A DNA stretch of 64,000 nucleotides from Herbaspirillum sp. ST 5-3 (GCF_004804275.1 NZ_STGI01000006.1:62001-126000), one strand, 5' to 3'; positions 9,734-21,219 are shown, counted from the stretch's first letter. The notes: a model not told the origin generated them from the sequence alone. Translations and numbers: made by a program.

Positions 9734-10285
9734 ATGAAACGTTTCTTCTCCTTGCTGCTGTTGATGTTCAGCACAACTGTCGCAGGCGGCGCACATGCCG
9801 AGAAAGCGGACTCCGAGAAACCGACCAACGTCGAAGCCAATCAGATGGCCTATGACGATGTGAAGCAAATCAATACCTTCACCGGCAATGTGATCCTGAC
9901 GCGCGGCACGCTGGTAATGCATGCGCAGAAGTTGACCGTGTCCCAGGACCCGGCGGGTTACCAGTACGCAACGCTGCTTGCCGCGCCGGGCGGTCTCGCC
10001 ACGTTTCGTCAGAAGCGCGACGCCGGCCCGAATCAGTGGGTCGAAGGGCAAGCCGAACGCATCGAATACGACGGCAAGTCGGAGATCGTGAAACTTTTCG
10101 CCAAAGCCAGGATACGCAGGCTGGAAGGAACGAAGCCCACCGACGAGGTCGAGGGCGAATTCATTTCCTACGACAGCCGCGCCGAGTTCTTCACGGTCAA
10201 CAACACGCCGTCCGGCGAGAACAAGGTGGGTGGCGGCCGCATCAAAGCCGTTATCCAGCCGCGTACCGAGTCAAAGGGCAAATGA
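9734..10285 (+). CDS. lptA: LPS transport periplasmic protein LptA
   Basis: LptA forms the periplasmic beta-jellyroll filament carrying LPS from LptC to LptD. Its 183 residues begin with a signal peptide ([22 protein letters not shown]) with a likely cleavage site at AHA-EK. An OstA-like domain follows, with the typical stretch [20 protein letters not shown]. The basic tail is common in the family. The stop overlaps the lptB start, indicating translational coupling. Confidence 0.95.
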   Translation: MKRFFSLLLLMFSTTVAGGAHAEKADSEKPTNVEANQMAYDDVKQINTFTGNVILTRGTLVMHAQKLTVSQDPAGYQYATLLAAPGGLATFRQKRDAGPNQWVEGQAERIEYDGKSEIVKLFAKARIRRLEGTKPTDEVEGEFISYDSRAEFFTVNNTPSGENKVGGGRIKAVIQPRTESKGK

Positions 10286-11028
10286 AGATGGCAAGTACTC
10301 TGGTCGTCCGCGGCTTGCAGAAAAGTTATGGCACACGCCAGGTTGTGAGCGACGTATCCTTGGAGGTTGAAAGCGGTGAGGTCGTCGGGCTGCTCGGCCC
10401 GAACGGTGCGGGCAAGACAACCTCGTTTTACATGATCGTTGGTCTGGTTCCGTCGGATGCGGGTGAGATCGACCTGAATGGTGTCGGCATTTCGCGCTTG
10501 CCGATCCATCGGCGTGCAGTGCTCGGCCTGTCCTATCTGCCGCAGGAAGCGTCGGTGTTTCGCAAGCTGAGCGTGGAAGACAACATTCGCGCCGTACTCG
10601 AACTCCAGCGCGTCGACGACAAGCCGCTGTCGCGCGACGAGATCGAAAAGCGCCTGAATACGCTTCTCGCCGACTTGCAGATCGAGCGACTTCGCGAGAA
10701 CCAGGCCTTGTCACTCTCGGGCGGCGAACGACGGCGTGTGGAAATCGCGCGGGCACTGGCAACGAATCCGCGCTTCGTGTTGCTGGATGAACCCTTCGCG
10801 GGGGTCGACCCGATTGCGGTGATTGAAATCCAGCGCATCGTGCGATTCCTGAAGGAACGCGGCATCGGCGTACTGATCACAGACCACAACGTGCGCGAGA
10901 CGCTCGGTATCTGTGATCGTGCTTACATCATTAACCAGGGCTCGGTACTTGCGAGCGGTCGCCCGGACGACATCATTGCCAACGAATCAGTGCGGCGCGT
11001 GTATCTGGGTGAACACTTCAGGATGTAA
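10282..11028 (+). CDS. lptB: LPS export ABC transporter ATP-binding protein LptB
   Basis: LptB is the cytosolic ATPase that, with LptF and LptG, extracts LPS from the inner membrane. The 248-residue protein shows Walker [11 protein letters not shown] near 39, signature [15 protein letters not shown], Walker [13 protein letters not shown] and the family motif [13 protein letters not shown]. The ATG at 10282 overlaps the lptA stop. A second ATG two codons later (10288) is possible. A much longer frame from 10036 overlaps lptA and is an artefact. rpoN follows after 18 bp. Confidence 0.97.
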   Translation: MKMASTLVVRGLQKSYGTRQVVSDVSLEVESGEVVGLLGPNGAGKTTSFYMIVGLVPSDAGEIDLNGVGISRLPIHRRAVLGLSYLPQEASVFRKLSVEDNIRAVLELQRVDDKPLSRDEIEKRLNTLLADLQIERLRENQALSLSGGERRRVEIARALATNPRFVLLDEPFAGVDPIAVIEIQRIVRFLKERGIGVLITDHNVRETLGICDRAYIINQGSVLASGRPDDIIANESVRRVYLGEHFRM

Positions 11029-11046
11029 GGGCAGCTTGGCAAACAC

Positions 11047-12534
11047 ATGAAACAAACTCTCCAACTTCGAATCTCGCAACATCTTGCGCTGACGCCTCAG
11101 CTGCAGCAATCGATCCGCTTGCTGCAGTTGTCGACGCTTGAACTGCATCAGGAGCTGGAACAAATCCTTTCCGACAACCCGCTTCTGGAGCGCATCGACG
11201 ACCCGCTCGACAATTCCGTCCGCCTGCTGGCGGATGGCGCAATCAGCGCGACCCCGAGTCTCAACGGGAGCACGTCAGAAGCACCGGCGTCCGATAGCAG
11301 CCCTTCTGCTCCGGAAGAATCGGAAGGCGGCTTTGAAGGTGGCGATGCCGGCGATGCACCTGCATCCGGCGAAGGCGAATGGAGTTTCGACGATGTCGCG
11401 CGCACATCCAAGGCACCGGAAGACGACGATTCGCGCCCGCAACTTGAGGCGCATGAGACAACCTTGCGCGAACACCTGCTGGAACAAATGCGCGTCACGG
11501 TGCACGAATTGCGCGACCGCGCCTTGGTCGAATTGATCATCGATGCCTTGAACGACAACGGCTATCTGGAAGAACCGATCGAGGAAATCCATGCACGCTT
11601 GCCGGAGGAGCTCGGGGTCGACATCGAGGAATTGCAGGTCGCGTTGAGATTGCTGCAGAGTTTCGATCCGGCGGGTGTCGGCGCGCGCAATGCCTCGGAA
11701 TGCCTGTCGATTCAAATCCGGCGCTTCCCGAAAGTACCGATGGTGACGCGTCGCCGGGCATTGCAGATCGTCGAGAATCATCTCGCCCTGTTCGCGCAGC
11801 GCGATTTCAACAAGCTGAAGAAAATCCTCGATTGCGACGATGAAGACCTGCGTGAAGCGCAGTACGTGATCAAGCAGTGCAATCCGCATCCCGGCGCCCT
11901 GTTCGCGTCCGACACATCGGATTTCGTTGTGCCGGATGTCATTGTCAAGAAGACAAAGAACGGCTGGCAGGTGATGCTGAACCACGACGTCATGCCGCGC
12001 CTGCGGGTCAATGCGATGTACGCCAACATCCTCAAGCAAAGCAAGGGTGAGGGGTCACTCACTTCTCAGCTGCAGGAGGCCAAATGGCTGATCAAGAATA
12101 TGCGGCAGCGCTTCGACACGATATTGCGCGTTGCACAAGCCATCGTCGACCGCCAGCGCAACTTTTTCTCGCACGGCGCGGTCGCCATGCGCCCTCTTGT
12201 CTTGCGTGAAATTGCTGATACACTTGGTTTACACGAGAGCACTATTTCTCGTGTAACAACTCAAAAATACATGCTGACTCCTCATGGCATGTTCGAGTTG
12301 AAGTACTTTTTCGGTAGCCACGTCGCCACCGAAGCGGGAGGAGAAGCGTCTTCGACGGCGATACGTGCACTGATCAAACAATTGATAGGAGCAGAAGACC
12401 CCAAGAATCCATTCTCAGATAGCAAAATCGCGGATATGTTGGGGGAACAAGGCATGGTGGTCGCACGACGCACAGTCGCGAAATACCGCGAAGCCCTGAA
12501 AATCCCTCCAGTCAATCTGCGCAAATCCCTGTAG
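11047..12534 (+). CDS. rpoN: RNA polymerase sigma-54 factor
   Basis: This is the alternative sigma factor that directs RNA polymerase to -24/-12 promoters activated by enhancer-binding AAA+ proteins. The 495-residue protein has the glutamine/leucine-rich activator-interacting region I ([19 protein letters not shown]), then an acidic region II rich in D, E, S and A at about 75-140. The core-binding domain, helix-turn-helix and C-terminal RpoN box [10 protein letters not shown] near 473 follow. Its place after lptB and before hpf is the usual proteobacterial arrangement. Confidence 0.98.
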   Translation: MKQTLQLRISQHLALTPQLQQSIRLLQLSTLELHQELEQILSDNPLLERIDDPLDNSVRLLADGAISATPSLNGSTSEAPASDSSPSAPEESEGGFEGGDAGDAPASGEGEWSFDDVARTSKAPEDDDSRPQLEAHETTLREHLLEQMRVTVHELRDRALVELIIDALNDNGYLEEPIEEIHARLPEELGVDIEELQVALRLLQSFDPAGVGARNASECLSIQIRRFPKVPMVTRRRALQIVENHLALFAQRDFNKLKKILDCDDEDLREAQYVIKQCNPHPGALFASDTSDFVVPDVIVKKTKNGWQVMLNHDVMPRLRVNAMYANILKQSKGEGSLTSQLQEAKWLIKNMRQRFDTILRVAQAIVDRQRNFFSHGAVAMRPLVLREIADTLGLHESTISRVTTQKYMLTPHGMFELKYFFGSHVATEAGGEASSTAIRALIKQLIGAEDPKNPFSDSKIADMLGEQGMVVARRTVAKYREALKIPPVNLRKSL

Positions 12535-12639
12535 TCATTGTGTTGTAGTGTTGTCTCGTTGCTGTGTTCCGGCGTAGCCTGCTACACGGAATTGCAGGCA
12601 TGTTGGGAACCTCCGGCGACGCTATCCATAGGAGCGCGT

Positions 12640-12987
12640 ATGAATCTCACAATCAGTGGACATCATCTCGAACTGACACCCTCCATCCGTGAGTATGTGC
12701 AGACCAAGCTGGAACGGATCAAGCGCCATTTCGATCATGTCATTGATGTAGCGGTCATCCTGGCCGTGGAAAAGCTCCCTGAAAAGGAAAAAAGGCAAAA
12801 AGCCGAAATCAACCTCCGACTGCGAGGAAACGTCATCCATGTTGAGAGTATCGCCGAGGACCTGTATGCGGCAATCGACATGTTGATCGACAAACTGGAC
12901 CGCCAGGTCCTCAGATACAAGACCAAACTCCAGGATCATCAGCACGCAGCGATCAAGCACATGCCGGACGTGCAGACTGCAGCCTAG
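12640..12987 (+). CDS. hpf: Short ribosome hibernation promoting factor
   Basis: HPF binds the 30S decoding region and helps form inactive 100S ribosomes in stationary phase. The 115-residue protein is the short form with one S30AE domain, starting [25 protein letters not shown] lies just upstream of the ATG at 12640, so the longer frame from 12538 is rejected. A strong terminator follows. In many betaproteobacteria ptsN and hprK come next; they are not here. Confidence 0.95.
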   Translation: MNLTISGHHLELTPSIREYVQTKLERIKRHFDHVIDVAVILAVEKLPEKEKRQKAEINLRLRGNVIHVESIAEDLYAAIDMLIDKLDRQVLRYKTKLQDHQHAAIKHMPDVQTAA

Positions 12988-13026
12988 GGAAACCATTTTT
13001 GCCGACGACGTCGGCTGCCAAAATCA

Positions 13027-13052
13027 GGGCGCATTCGAATGCGCCCTTTTTT
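13027..13052 (+). terminator. Intrinsic terminator after hpf
   Basis: The self-complementary stretch GGGCGCATTCGAATGCGCCC at 13027-13046 is followed by six T. It ends the kdsD-to-hpf gene run. Confidence 0.9.
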
Positions 13053-13147
13053 ATTGCCCGCAGCGCCGGAATCGACTGTCAATGGCGCGACTGAAGTGTT
13101 TCAGCATTGCCGCTAGAATACGTCGGACATCAACCATTCCATCCGTC

Positions 13148-14239
13148 ATGACTGAATTCGTTCATACCGCCATCAAGAACAAGATCGGCTTCATTACACT
13201 CGATCGCCCCAAGGCACTCAATTCCCTGTCCCTCGAGATGGTACGCACCATCACCGAAGCATTGCTCGCATGGCGCAATGACGACGGCGTTCGCGCTGTG
13301 CTGATTCGCAGCAGCAGCGACAAGGCATTCTGCGCCGGCGGCGATATTCGCTTCTTCTACGAAGCCGGCCGCAACACGCCGCAGCACGGCGGCGCGCTAC
13401 TCGAGGACTTCTTCACGGAAGAATATGCACTCAACCATCTCATCCACCATTATCCGAAACCGTATATCGCCGTCATGGATGGCATCGTCATGGGTGGCGG
13501 CATGGGCGTTGCACAAGGCGGCGAATCGAACCGCCTGCGCATCGTCACCGAGCGCACCAGGATGGCGATGCCGGAGGTGAACATCGGGTTGTTTCCGGAC
13601 GTCGGCGGCAGCTACTTCCTGTCGCGAGCTCCAGGCCAACTCGGTACCTATCTCGCGGTAACAGGAGAGATCATCGGCGCAGCGGATGCGCTCTATGCCG
13701 GCCTGGCCGATGTGTACATCCCTTCGGCACAACTATCCTCACTGGTGGAGCTGATGGAATCGACGGAGTACTCTGACGCACGTCAGGCAATTCGCGATTT
13801 CGCAAGGCAGTTCGAGACGCATGCAGATCCCGCGCGCAGCGCCCTCGCCCTGGAACGCGCGACGATCGATCGGCACTTTGTGCACGACCAAGTCGCTGCG
13901 ATCGCTTCATCACTGCAACACGACGACAATGCCTTTTCGCAGAAGACGCTGAACATCATGACGAAGCGGTCGCCGCTGATGATGTGCGTGACGCTGGCGC
14001 AATTGCGGCGCGGCGCGAGCATGAACGTCGCAGAATGCCTGCGCATGGAGCGCACGATGGTTCGGCGCAGTTTCGAGAACGGTGAAGTGCTGGAGGGAAT
14101 CCGGTCCGTTGTCATCGACAAGGACAATGCGCCGAAATGGATGCCGGCGACATTGGATGGCGTCACGACAGAGATGATCGCTCGCTTCTTTGACCCGGCC
14201 TGGCCCTCGCATGCACATCCGTTGCGGGATCTCGATTAG
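13148..14239 (+). CDS. Enoyl-CoA hydratase/isomerase family protein, 3-hydroxyisobutyryl-CoA hydrolase-like
   Basis: The 363-residue crotonase-fold protein has oxyanion-hole segments [13 protein letters not shown] and [10 protein letters not shown]. It also has the motif [20 protein letters not shown], whose Glu and Asp are the catalytic pair of 3-hydroxyisobutyryl-CoA hydrolases. The C-terminal IDKDNAPKW is also a hallmark of that group. It would act in valine catabolism, but a related acyl-CoA hydratase or hydrolase role cannot be excluded. The ATG at 13148 gives the normal N-terminus. Its last four bases overlap the convergent dgt gene. Confidence 0.88.
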   Translation: MTEFVHTAIKNKIGFITLDRPKALNSLSLEMVRTITEALLAWRNDDGVRAVLIRSSSDKAFCAGGDIRFFYEAGRNTPQHGGALLEDFFTEEYALNHLIHHYPKPYIAVMDGIVMGGGMGVAQGGESNRLRIVTERTRMAMPEVNIGLFPDVGGSYFLSRAPGQLGTYLAVTGEIIGAADALYAGLADVYIPSAQLSSLVELMESTEYSDARQAIRDFARQFETHADPARSALALERATIDRHFVHDQVAAIASSLQHDDNAFSQKTLNIMTKRSPLMMCVTLAQLRRGASMNVAECLRMERTMVRRSFENGEVLEGIRSVVIDKDNAPKWMPATLDGVTTEMIARFFDPAWPSHAHPLRDLD

Positions 14240-15387
14240 ATCTCGTCGATTCGAAACAGCCGTCGGTGTTCGCGCATGGCGTAGCGGTCAGTCATGCCGG
14301 CAATATAGTCGGCCACCTTGCGCGCCAGCGCTTGCACCTTGTCGTCGCCTTGCTCGTCCGAGAGCACCTGATAGTCCGGCGGCAGCAGGCGCGGCTCCTG
14401 CATGAAGGCCTCGAACAGTTCACGAATGACGCGGCGCGCCTTGCTCGTCATGCGGTTGACCATGTAGTGGTGGTACAGATTCTCGCGCAGGAATCGCTTC
14501 AGCTGCGCCGCCTGTTGGCGCATTTCGTCCGAGAAGGTAATCAAGGCAGGTGAATCCCGCACCTCGTCGACGCTCTTCAATCCGGCATCCTGAATGCGCG
14601 TCTGCGATGTTTGGATAAGATCGACGACTAGGGCGTTGATCATCCGGCGAATGGTTTCGTGTATGGCACGCCGGCCGCTGATACCCGGATAAACCGCTTC
14701 CACTTCGCTGCGATGCCGTGCGTAGAAGTCGATTTCATCCAACTGCGCGGTCGTCAGCAATCCCGATCGCAATCCGTCGTCGACATCGTGATTGTTATAC
14801 GCGATCTCGTCGGCAAGGTTCGCCAATTGCGCTTCCAGCGTCGGCTGCTTCTTCTGGATGAAGCGCAATCCGATGTCCCCAAGCTGTTGTGCATTCGGGT
14901 GCGAACAATGCTTGAGTATGCCTTCACGCGTCTCGAACATCAGGTTCAGGCCATCGAATGCGCCGTAATGCTCCTCCAGATCATCGACCACGCGCAGGCT
15001 TTGCAGGTTGTGTTCAAAGCCACCATAATCCTTCATGCAGGCATTCAGCGCCTCCTGTCCCGCGTGGCCGAACGGCGTATGGCCGAGGTCATGTGCGAGT
15101 GAAATCGCCTCGACCAGGTCTTCGTTCAGATGCAGGTTACGCGCAATGGAGCGTGCGATTTGCGCGACTTCGATGCTATGCGTCAGCCGAGTTCGAAACA
15201 AGTCTCCCTCGTGATTGACGAAGACTTGCGTCTTGTATTCAAGTCTTCGGAACGCGGTGGAGTGAATGATGCGATCGCGATCGCGCTGGAATTCGCTGCG
15301 CGACGTCGGTGGCGTTTCCGGAAAGCGCCGTCCCCGCGAAGCCTCTGGCCGTGCGGCATAAGGTGCGAGGTAGGCGTCGAAATTCAT
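14236..15387 (-). CDS. dgt: Deoxyguanosinetriphosphate triphosphohydrolase-like protein
   Basis: This HD-superfamily phosphohydrolase cleaves dNTPs to nucleoside and triphosphate. The 383-residue protein begins with the family segment [20 protein letters not shown]. It carries the metal-binding histidines and HD pair in [13 protein letters not shown] and [13 protein letters not shown]. It abuts aroB directly on the same strand, as usual for aroK-aroB-dgt in betaproteobacteria, and is likely co-transcribed. The stop overlaps the convergent hydrolase gene by four bases. Confidence 0.93.
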   Translation of the reverse strand: MNFDAYLAPYAARPEASRGRRFPETPPTSRSEFQRDRDRIIHSTAFRRLEYKTQVFVNHEGDLFRTRLTHSIEVAQIARSIARNLHLNEDLVEAISLAHDLGHTPFGHAGQEALNACMKDYGGFEHNLQSLRVVDDLEEHYGAFDGLNLMFETREGILKHCSHPNAQQLGDIGLRFIQKKQPTLEAQLANLADEIAYNNHDVDDGLRSGLLTTAQLDEIDFYARHRSEVEAVYPGISGRRAIHETIRRMINALVVDLIQTSQTRIQDAGLKSVDEVRDSPALITFSDEMRQQAAQLKRFLRENLYHHYMVNRMTSKARRVIRELFEAFMQEPRLLPPDYQVLSDEQGDDKVQALARKVADYIAGMTDRYAMREHRRLFRIDEI

Positions 15388-16488
15388 TTATTTGACACTG
15401 TCTTCCAGGGTCGCCAGCAAGGCATCCTGCGGAACCGGCATGATGATTGATGTGCCAAGCGGCTTGAGCAGAATGAACTTGATCTGACCGCCTTCGTTTT
15501 TCTTGTCGACCTGCATCAGCTCCAGCCAGCGATCCTTGCCGAGATTCGGCGCCACCACGGGCAAGCCGGCAGCCTTCACCAGTGCGACGATGCGCTCCTT
15601 GGTCATGGCATCGATAAAACCGAGACGATGCGACAAATCCGCGGCCATTACCATGCCGCAACCCACCGCCTCGCCGTGCAACCACTCGCCGTAGCCTAGT
15701 CCTGCTTCGATGGCGTGGCCAAACGTGTGGCCGAAATTCAGAATGGCGCGCAATCCTCCTTCACGCTCGTCCTGTCGCACGACATCCGCCTTGATCTCGC
15801 AGGATCGCTTGATAGCGTACGCCAAGGCATCCGCATCGCGGGCGACGAGCTTCGCGATATTCGCCTCGATCCAATCGAAAAACGGCGCGTCGATGATCGC
15901 GCCATGCTTGATCACTTCTGCGAGGCCGGCGGCAAGTTCGCGTGCCGGCAAGGTATTCAGCGTCGTGGTATCGGCAATGACGGCACGCGGCTGGTAAAAC
16001 GCGCCAATCATGTTCTTGCCGAGCGGATGATTGATGCCGGTCTTGCCGCCAACCGATGAGTCGACCTGCGCCAGCAAGGTCGTCGGTACCTGGATGAAGG
16101 GCACACCGCGCATGTAGGTCGCTGCGGCAAACCCCGTCATATCGCCGATCACCCCGCCGCCAAGAGCGATCAGCGTCGTCTTGCGATCACACTTTTCGCC
16201 GAGCAGAACGTCAAACACCCGCATCAGGTTGGACCAGTTCTTTTCTTCTTCTCCATCAGGCAACACAACCGTCGTGACCTGTTTGCCGGCCGCGGTCAGT
16301 CCGCGAACCAGTGTATCGAGATACAGCGGACCGACAGTAGTATTAGTGACAATTGCTGCCCGTTGGCCCACGATATTGCGGGCCACCAGGTCGGAATCGG
16401 ATAGAAGAGACTGCCCGATGGCAATCGGATAGCTACGATCCCCTAGATCGACATGCAATGTGATCGGGGAAGCTTGTTGCGTCATCAT
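15388..16488 (-). CDS. aroB: 3-dehydroquinate synthase
   Basis: AroB converts DAHP to 3-dehydroquinate, the second step of the shikimate pathway, using NAD+ and a divalent metal. The 366-residue protein has the NAD-binding [10 protein letters not shown] and [19 protein letters not shown] motifs. The active-site stretch [14 protein letters not shown] and the metal-binding HGEAVGCGM near the C-terminus are also present. The ATG pair at 16488/16485 follows aroK by 8 bp; a TTG at 16491 is less likely. aroB directly abuts dgt. Confidence 0.97.
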   Translation of the reverse strand: MMTQQASPITLHVDLGDRSYPIAIGQSLLSDSDLVARNIVGQRAAIVTNTTVGPLYLDTLVRGLTAAGKQVTTVVLPDGEEEKNWSNLMRVFDVLLGEKCDRKTTLIALGGGVIGDMTGFAAATYMRGVPFIQVPTTLLAQVDSSVGGKTGINHPLGKNMIGAFYQPRAVIADTTTLNTLPARELAAGLAEVIKHGAIIDAPFFDWIEANIAKLVARDADALAYAIKRSCEIKADVVRQDEREGGLRAILNFGHTFGHAIEAGLGYGEWLHGEAVGCGMVMAADLSHRLGFIDAMTKERIVALVKAAGLPVVAPNLGKDRWLELMQVDKKNEGGQIKFILLKPLGTSIIMPVPQDALLATLEDSVK

Positions 16489-16496
16489 CAAAAGTA

Positions 16497-17045
16497 TCAG
16501 GAAGTTGGGTTCGTCTTATCCCCGCCCTGCCCCTTGGAACACGATTCCAGCTGGGTCAAGATGGTTTGTACCAGTGATTGTACGTTAGGACGGCCGGTAT
16601 CGATAATCAGATCGGCAACTTCAAGGTAATAAGGCTCGCGCTCACGAGAGAGTTGTTCGAGCTTTTGGCGCGGATCGGCGGTCTGCAGCAAGGGCCGGTT
16701 CTTGTCGTGACTGGTCCGCTGAAGAATGCTGCTGACGCTCGCGCGCAGATAGATTACCGTGCCATGCGCCTTGAGGCATGCACGATTTTCCGGGCGCAAT
16801 ATTGCTCCGCCACCAGTCGCCAGCACAATGTTGTCAAGTTCCGCCAGCTCGCGAATCACTTCCGATTCGCGCTGACGAAACCCCGCCTCTCCCTCGATTT
16901 CAAAGATCAAAGGAATAGAGGCGCCGGTACGCGCCTCTATTTCATGGTCAGAATCGATGAAGCGTTTGTCCAGCTTTTTGGCGAGGGCGCGGCCGACTGT
17001 CGTCTTGCCGGCGCCCATCAGGCCTACGAGGAAAATGTTTGACAC
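16497..17045 (-). CDS. aroK: Shikimate kinase (GTG start)
   Basis: AroK phosphorylates shikimate at O3 using ATP. Its 182 residues contain the P-loop GLMGAGKTT at 8-16, the shikimate-binding [11 protein letters not shown], and the GGG segment [13 protein letters not shown]. The start is a GTG at 17045, giving [15 protein letters not shown]. The T and G of the preceding gene's TAG overlap it as TAGTG, so its translation may be coupled to the upstream Ig-domain lipoprotein. aroB follows after 8 bp. Confidence 0.95.
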   Translation of the reverse strand: MSNIFLVGLMGAGKTTVGRALAKKLDKRFIDSDHEIEARTGASIPLIFEIEGEAGFRQRESEVIRELAELDNIVLATGGGAILRPENRACLKAHGTVIYLRASVSSILQRTSHDKNRPLLQTADPRQKLEQLSREREPYYLEVADLIIDTGRPNVQSLVQTILTQLESCSKGQGGDKTNPTS

Positions 17046-19015
17046 TAGTAGGCTACGTTACACGTACTCTCTCCATAGGGATTCGGGGATCCTGGAGGAG
17101 GAACGCTTTGATTTTGCAGATCTACTGCCGATACTGGCAAGACATATGCTTGGGTGCTATAGATTGCTTCGGTTCCGGCCACGCTGCCACGGACGGTCAG
17201 AATAACCGACGTCCAGTTTCCCCTGTCTTTCGGATAGCGAATGGAAATGATTGCCGTACCATTAGCATCGGTTTGCCCACTCGAAGTGACATTGAGCGGC
17301 GTCCTTGGATCCAGTGTCCCGTTGCCGTTGAAGTCTTCACCCGGATCCAGGACGCCGTTCATGTTGCTGTCCTCGTTAGCGCAGTCATGCGTGTTGATCA
17401 TGCCCCAACCAGTACCGCTTGCTAGTCCCAAGAGTACCTCTTCCGCCGTGAAATAGTGGTACTGGCCCTTGGTATATCCAGTGACACGAATAGACGCTGT
17501 AACCGTAACGTTAGGTACAGGATTACCGGATACGTCTGTTACGAAGACTGAATAGTCTTGTTTATACGTCGTCGAGTTCGGTACTTCAAGTGTATTACCC
17601 GTACCCGCCGTGATGAACAGAGATTTCCTGGACACCGTCAAGGCCGTTGTCGCACTCTTGCTCGTGCCCTGGATTTTTGCCAGGACCTGAACGCCGTTGA
17701 CCTCTGTCGTTGCGGAGCCGGCGATAAAATCCACCGTGGCGCTGCCGTCACGTCCTGTTGTGGCTACCGGGGTCGAAAGACTTCCGCCGCTCGCATCATT
17801 GACGATCGTGAACTCAATGACCGCGTCTTTGACAAGGTTATTATTTGCTGGTCCATCACGTACTACCGCAGTCAAACGGCTTCTTTCACTTTGCGTCGTT
17901 GCATTGGTCCCTATCACGGCAGGATCAGCCTGCAACGTAATGGTGGCCGCTGATGTCAATGGCGCCGCGAATTCCAATGTGGCTTGTGCCGTTGGCCCAT
18001 TAACGATAGTAGCAATAATTGTCGCAATCCCGGTCGTATCAGACTTGATATAGGCTTGCGCATTGCCTGCTGTGACGGGCACTCCGCTTGCAGCCAGCGC
18101 GGTCTCGCATCCACTGTCCGAATACAATGTTCCTCGGGACGCGCTGATATTGACGGTTCCGGACTGTGCTACGCCGGCATTCTCGTAGCGCGCCGCAATT
18201 TGGGTACATGCGCCAATGTTGGCCTGCGCGTTCCCTGAACTATTAACGGTGGTGCCGACGGTTGTTACACTCAGGCTGACGGAGTTCACGGCAAATGAAA
18301 GCGCTTTGCTTGCTCCCTGTGACGCGATGGAGAGCGTATCGGTGCCCGATTGAGATCCGGAAACGCGGACGGATACCTGGCCCAATGAGTTGGTCAACGG
18401 TGTGGTCGATGTTCCACCTCCAGATGACGTGACTGCAATGGGATTTCCCTTTGTCGACGAAACTGTGACCGGTACGTTTGGTACTGCCACTCCGGCAGAA
18501 TCCTTGACTGAAATGACAAAGTCGCCCGTACCTCCGGCCGTCACTGTTGTCGGACCTGTTGCTGTCACTGCGGTTCCGCTCACCGCGACTGTGCCGGTTG
18601 CTGAAACGGTTCCCGCCGTGGCGGTAATCGTGATAGTTCGATTGGTGCGATCGCCAGATGTGCTAAGCGTGGCAGTTGCCTTGCCGCTTGCGTCCGTGAT
18701 TGCGGATACTCCGCTCAGCGCACCGGAGTTTGCTGAAAAAGTCACCGGCACGGCTGGAATGGTGTTGTTACTGGCATTCTTGACGACAGCCGTTACGGTA
18801 ACTTCAGTGCCGCTCGCACCCGATGAGGGCAATTCGGGTGTGCTGAATAGCAAGGAAACGGTGGTCGGTGTCGTGGTAGTAGAGCCATTACTACCGGCAA
18901 CAACGCCTGGCGATCCTCCGCCTCCCCCGCATGAAGCCAGCATGAACGCTGCAAAGCCAGTGACTCCCACACGGGCCACATTTCGGAAAATATTTGTTAT
19001 CGAGCCAAATTTCAT
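17045..19015 (-). CDS. Ig-like (Big-1/invasin type) domain lipoprotein between pilQ and aroK
   Basis: The 656-residue protein has a signal peptide ending in the lipobox LASC (Cys29) and a Gly-rich linker. About five tandem Ig-like repeats follow, roughly 50-150, 151-250, 251-350, 355-465 and 470-625. Typical Big-1 signatures are [26 protein letters not shown] and [12 protein letters not shown]. Near 547-570 there is an Asp/Asn/Gly-rich stretch ([18 protein letters not shown]) resembling calcium-binding dockerin or thrombospondin type 3 loops. Cysteines lie at 270, 303, 545 and 652. It is probably an outer-membrane-anchored, perhaps surface-exposed, adhesin-like protein. Its position after pilQ suggests co-transcription with the type IV pilus genes. 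The precise function is unknown. Confidence 0.85.
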   Translation of the reverse strand: MKFGSITNIFRNVARVGVTGFAAFMLASCGGGGGSPGVVAGSNGSTTTTPTTVSLLFSTPELPSSGASGTEVTVTAVVKNASNNTIPAVPVTFSANSGALSGVSAITDASGKATATLSTSGDRTNRTITITATAGTVSATGTVAVSGTAVTATGPTTVTAGGTGDFVISVKDSAGVAVPNVPVTVSSTKGNPIAVTSSGGGTSTTPLTNSLGQVSVRVSGSQSGTDTLSIASQGASKALSFAVNSVSLSVTTVGTTVNSSGNAQANIGACTQIAARYENAGVAQSGTVNISASRGTLYSDSGCETALAASGVPVTAGNAQAYIKSDTTGIATIIATIVNGPTAQATLEFAAPLTSAATITLQADPAVIGTNATTQSERSRLTAVVRDGPANNNLVKDAVIEFTIVNDASGGSLSTPVATTGRDGSATVDFIAGSATTEVNGVQVLAKIQGTSKSATTALTVSRKSLFITAGTGNTLEVPNSTTYKQDYSVFVTDVSGNPVPNVTVTASIRVTGYTKGQYHYFTAEEVLLGLASGTGWGMINTHDCANEDSNMNGVLDPGEDFNGNGTLDPRTPLNVTSSGQTDANGTAIISIRYPKDRGNWTSVILTVRGSVAGTEAIYSTQAYVLPVSAVDLQNQSVPPPGSPNPYGESTCNVAY

Positions 19016-19053
19016 GTTTATCCCTGTTTTTATTTCTTGAATCTTGTTGACGA

Positions 19054-21219
19054 TCAGCGCGTCACTACTCGGTCATTGACGATCTTTGGTGTGATGAATA
19101 TCAGCAACTCCGTCTTGTCGTTCGTCCGCGTCGTTGTCTTGAACAGATGCCCGACGACTGGAACATCCCCTAACAAAGGCACTTTTGCCTCGGAGTCTCG
19201 TTCAGTTTGCTGGAAGATGCCGCCAAGCACCACTGTTCCGCCGTTCTCCACAAGGACCTGTGTCTTTACATGCTTGGTATCGATGGCAAAACCTGATCGA
19301 GTCTCAACGCCGACACTATCCTTGTTCACATCAACGTCAAGGATAATGTTTCCGTCCGGGGTGATCTGCGGTGTCACTTCAAGCTTCAGGTTTGCCTTGC
19401 GGAAGGCAATGGAGGTAGCTCCGCTGGATGTGGCGACCTGATAAGGAAGTTCTGTGCCCTGCTCGATCAGTGCCTTCAGTTGATCGGCCGTCACCACGCG
19501 TGGGCTGGAAATGATCTTGCCTTTGCCGTCTGCTTCCAGGGCTGACAGCTCAAGATTCAAGAACCGGTTGGCTGCGGCGGAAAAAAGGCTTACTGCAAGG
19601 CTCGGGGGCGTCAGTCCGTTAAAGCCGGTGGCAGGCAAGCTCACAAATTGCGTATTGTTATATGCTGCCCCGGAATCTCGCGCCTGCCCCGTCTGTTCGC
19701 CAACACCGACATAATTTCCAGTAATCGCAGCGCGCGTGTCACCGTTAATCTGGTATCCCGCATCACCGCCGCGAAGATTGCGCATGTCATTAAAGCCGAG
19801 TTTTGCGCCAAGACTCTTGCTGAACTTGTCGTCAGCCTCGACAATGCGTGCCTCAATCAGCACCTGCTTCGACGCGATATCGGTCTTCTGCACCAACTTG
19901 CGCACCTCCTCGATCTTGGAGGCAATATCCGTCACAAAAAGTTGATTGGTTCGCGGATCAATCACGGCGCTTCCGCGCTTGGACAAGATGCTTCTCTTGC
20001 CTTCCCCTCCCCCGTCAAGGCCGAACACCTGTTTGAACGCTTCCGCTTTCTGATAATTGAGTTGGAATATTTCGGTTCGCAAAGGTTCGAGTTCCGCAAT
20101 CTGTGCTTTCTGTTCCAGCTCCAGTTTTTCTTTTGTGAGCAGTTCGTCTTTCGGCGCAATCCACAGAACGGAACCGTTCTTGCGCATGTCGAGGCCCTTT
20201 GCCTGCATCACGATATCGAGCGCCTGATCCCATGGAACATCTTTGAGACGCAGGGTGAGATTTCCGCTAACGGAATCGCTGGTAATGATATTCAGACCGG
20301 TAAAATCGGCGATAACCTGCAAGACCGCACGGACCTCAACATTCTGGAAATTCAACGAGAGACGCTCACCCCGATAACCTTGCGTACCTTGCACCAGCTT
20401 GTTTGGTTCTTCCTTGATGGGCTTCACTTCCACAACAAGCTGAGTATCGCTTTGATAGGCACTATGCTCCCACAAGCCTTTAGGCTCGATCACCATGTGC
20501 ACATTTTCGCCTTGCGGTGTCGTCGTGATTGTTTGCACCGGCGTGGCGAAGTCGGTAACGTCGAGACGACGCCGAAGGACTTCCGGCAGGGAAGTCTTCA
20601 GGAAGTCGACCACGATCGTCTGGCCTTGTTGCCGTACATCGACCGCAACTTGATTGCTCGGCAGATCGACGACAATGCGGCCTTCACCTCCCGGTCCGCG
20701 ACGGAAATCGATATCGCGCAAAGTCTGCTTGCCGGTCTCGGCGGGTTTCGGCGAGATTGGAATTCCCGCGGCATTCACCGCAGTCGCAACGCCCCCGGAT
20801 CCGTCAATCGTCACAATCACCATATTGCCCTCGACCGCCGTCGCATAGTTCAGCGGACGCAAGAGGTTGAAGACCAGCCGGGACCGCTCCCCTGCCTGCA
20901 CCACATTCACGTTTCGCACGTCACCCAGACCAATATCCTGAGCTGATTTGCCAGTCGCGTTGGCAGTGCCGGCGAAATCAAGTGCAATGCGTGCCGGACT
21001 GGTGATGGAGAAGCCAATCGGCGGTTTGGTGACAGCGTTTTTCAGCATCACCTTGATGATAACGTTCGCGCCCTGTTGATTCGCACTGATCGACTCGATG
21101 GCGTTCTGTTGCGCAAGGCCGGTTCCGCATACAACCAGGAGGCACGCAAAAACGCATCGCTTCAACATGTCATGCACAGTCACGTCCAAGCATTCGAAGT
21201 ATTTTTTCACCGCATTCAT
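19054..21219 (-). CDS. pilQ: Type IV pilus secretin
   Basis: PilQ forms the outer-membrane channel through which the pilus passes. The 721-residue protein has an N-terminal signal sequence and AMIN-type domains at about 40-260. An STN/N0 domain follows (GERLSLNFQNVEVRAVLQVI), then secretin N1 domains. The C-terminal secretin core includes SSPRVVTADQLKALIEQGTE and VPLLGDVPVVGHLFK. The start overlaps the pilP stop (ATGA). The usual downstream neighbour aroK is displaced here by the Ig-domain lipoprotein. Confidence 0.97.
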   Translation of the reverse strand: MNAVKKYFECLDVTVHDMLKRCVFACLLVVCGTGLAQQNAIESISANQQGANVIIKVMLKNAVTKPPIGFSITSPARIALDFAGTANATGKSAQDIGLGDVRNVNVVQAGERSRLVFNLLRPLNYATAVEGNMVIVTIDGSGGVATAVNAAGIPISPKPAETGKQTLRDIDFRRGPGGEGRIVVDLPSNQVAVDVRQQGQTIVVDFLKTSLPEVLRRRLDVTDFATPVQTITTTPQGENVHMVIEPKGLWEHSAYQSDTQLVVEVKPIKEEPNKLVQGTQGYRGERLSLNFQNVEVRAVLQVIADFTGLNIITSDSVSGNLTLRLKDVPWDQALDIVMQAKGLDMRKNGSVLWIAPKDELLTKEKLELEQKAQIAELEPLRTEIFQLNYQKAEAFKQVFGLDGGGEGKRSILSKRGSAVIDPRTNQLFVTDIASKIEEVRKLVQKTDIASKQVLIEARIVEADDKFSKSLGAKLGFNDMRNLRGGDAGYQINGDTRAAITGNYVGVGEQTGQARDSGAAYNNTQFVSLPATGFNGLTPPSLAVSLFSAAANRFLNLELSALEADGKGKIISSPRVVTADQLKALIEQGTELPYQVATSSGATSIAFRKANLKLEVTPQITPDGNIILDVDVNKDSVGVETRSGFAIDTKHVKTQVLVENGGTVVLGGIFQQTERDSEAKVPLLGDVPVVGHLFKTTTRTNDKTELLIFITPKIVNDRVVTR

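Noticed and set aside
17045-19015. Tandem repeats or CRISPR-like array in the Ig-domain gene
   Set aside because: Repetition is at protein-domain level with strong divergence, and no identical short repeats with regular spacers were seen.
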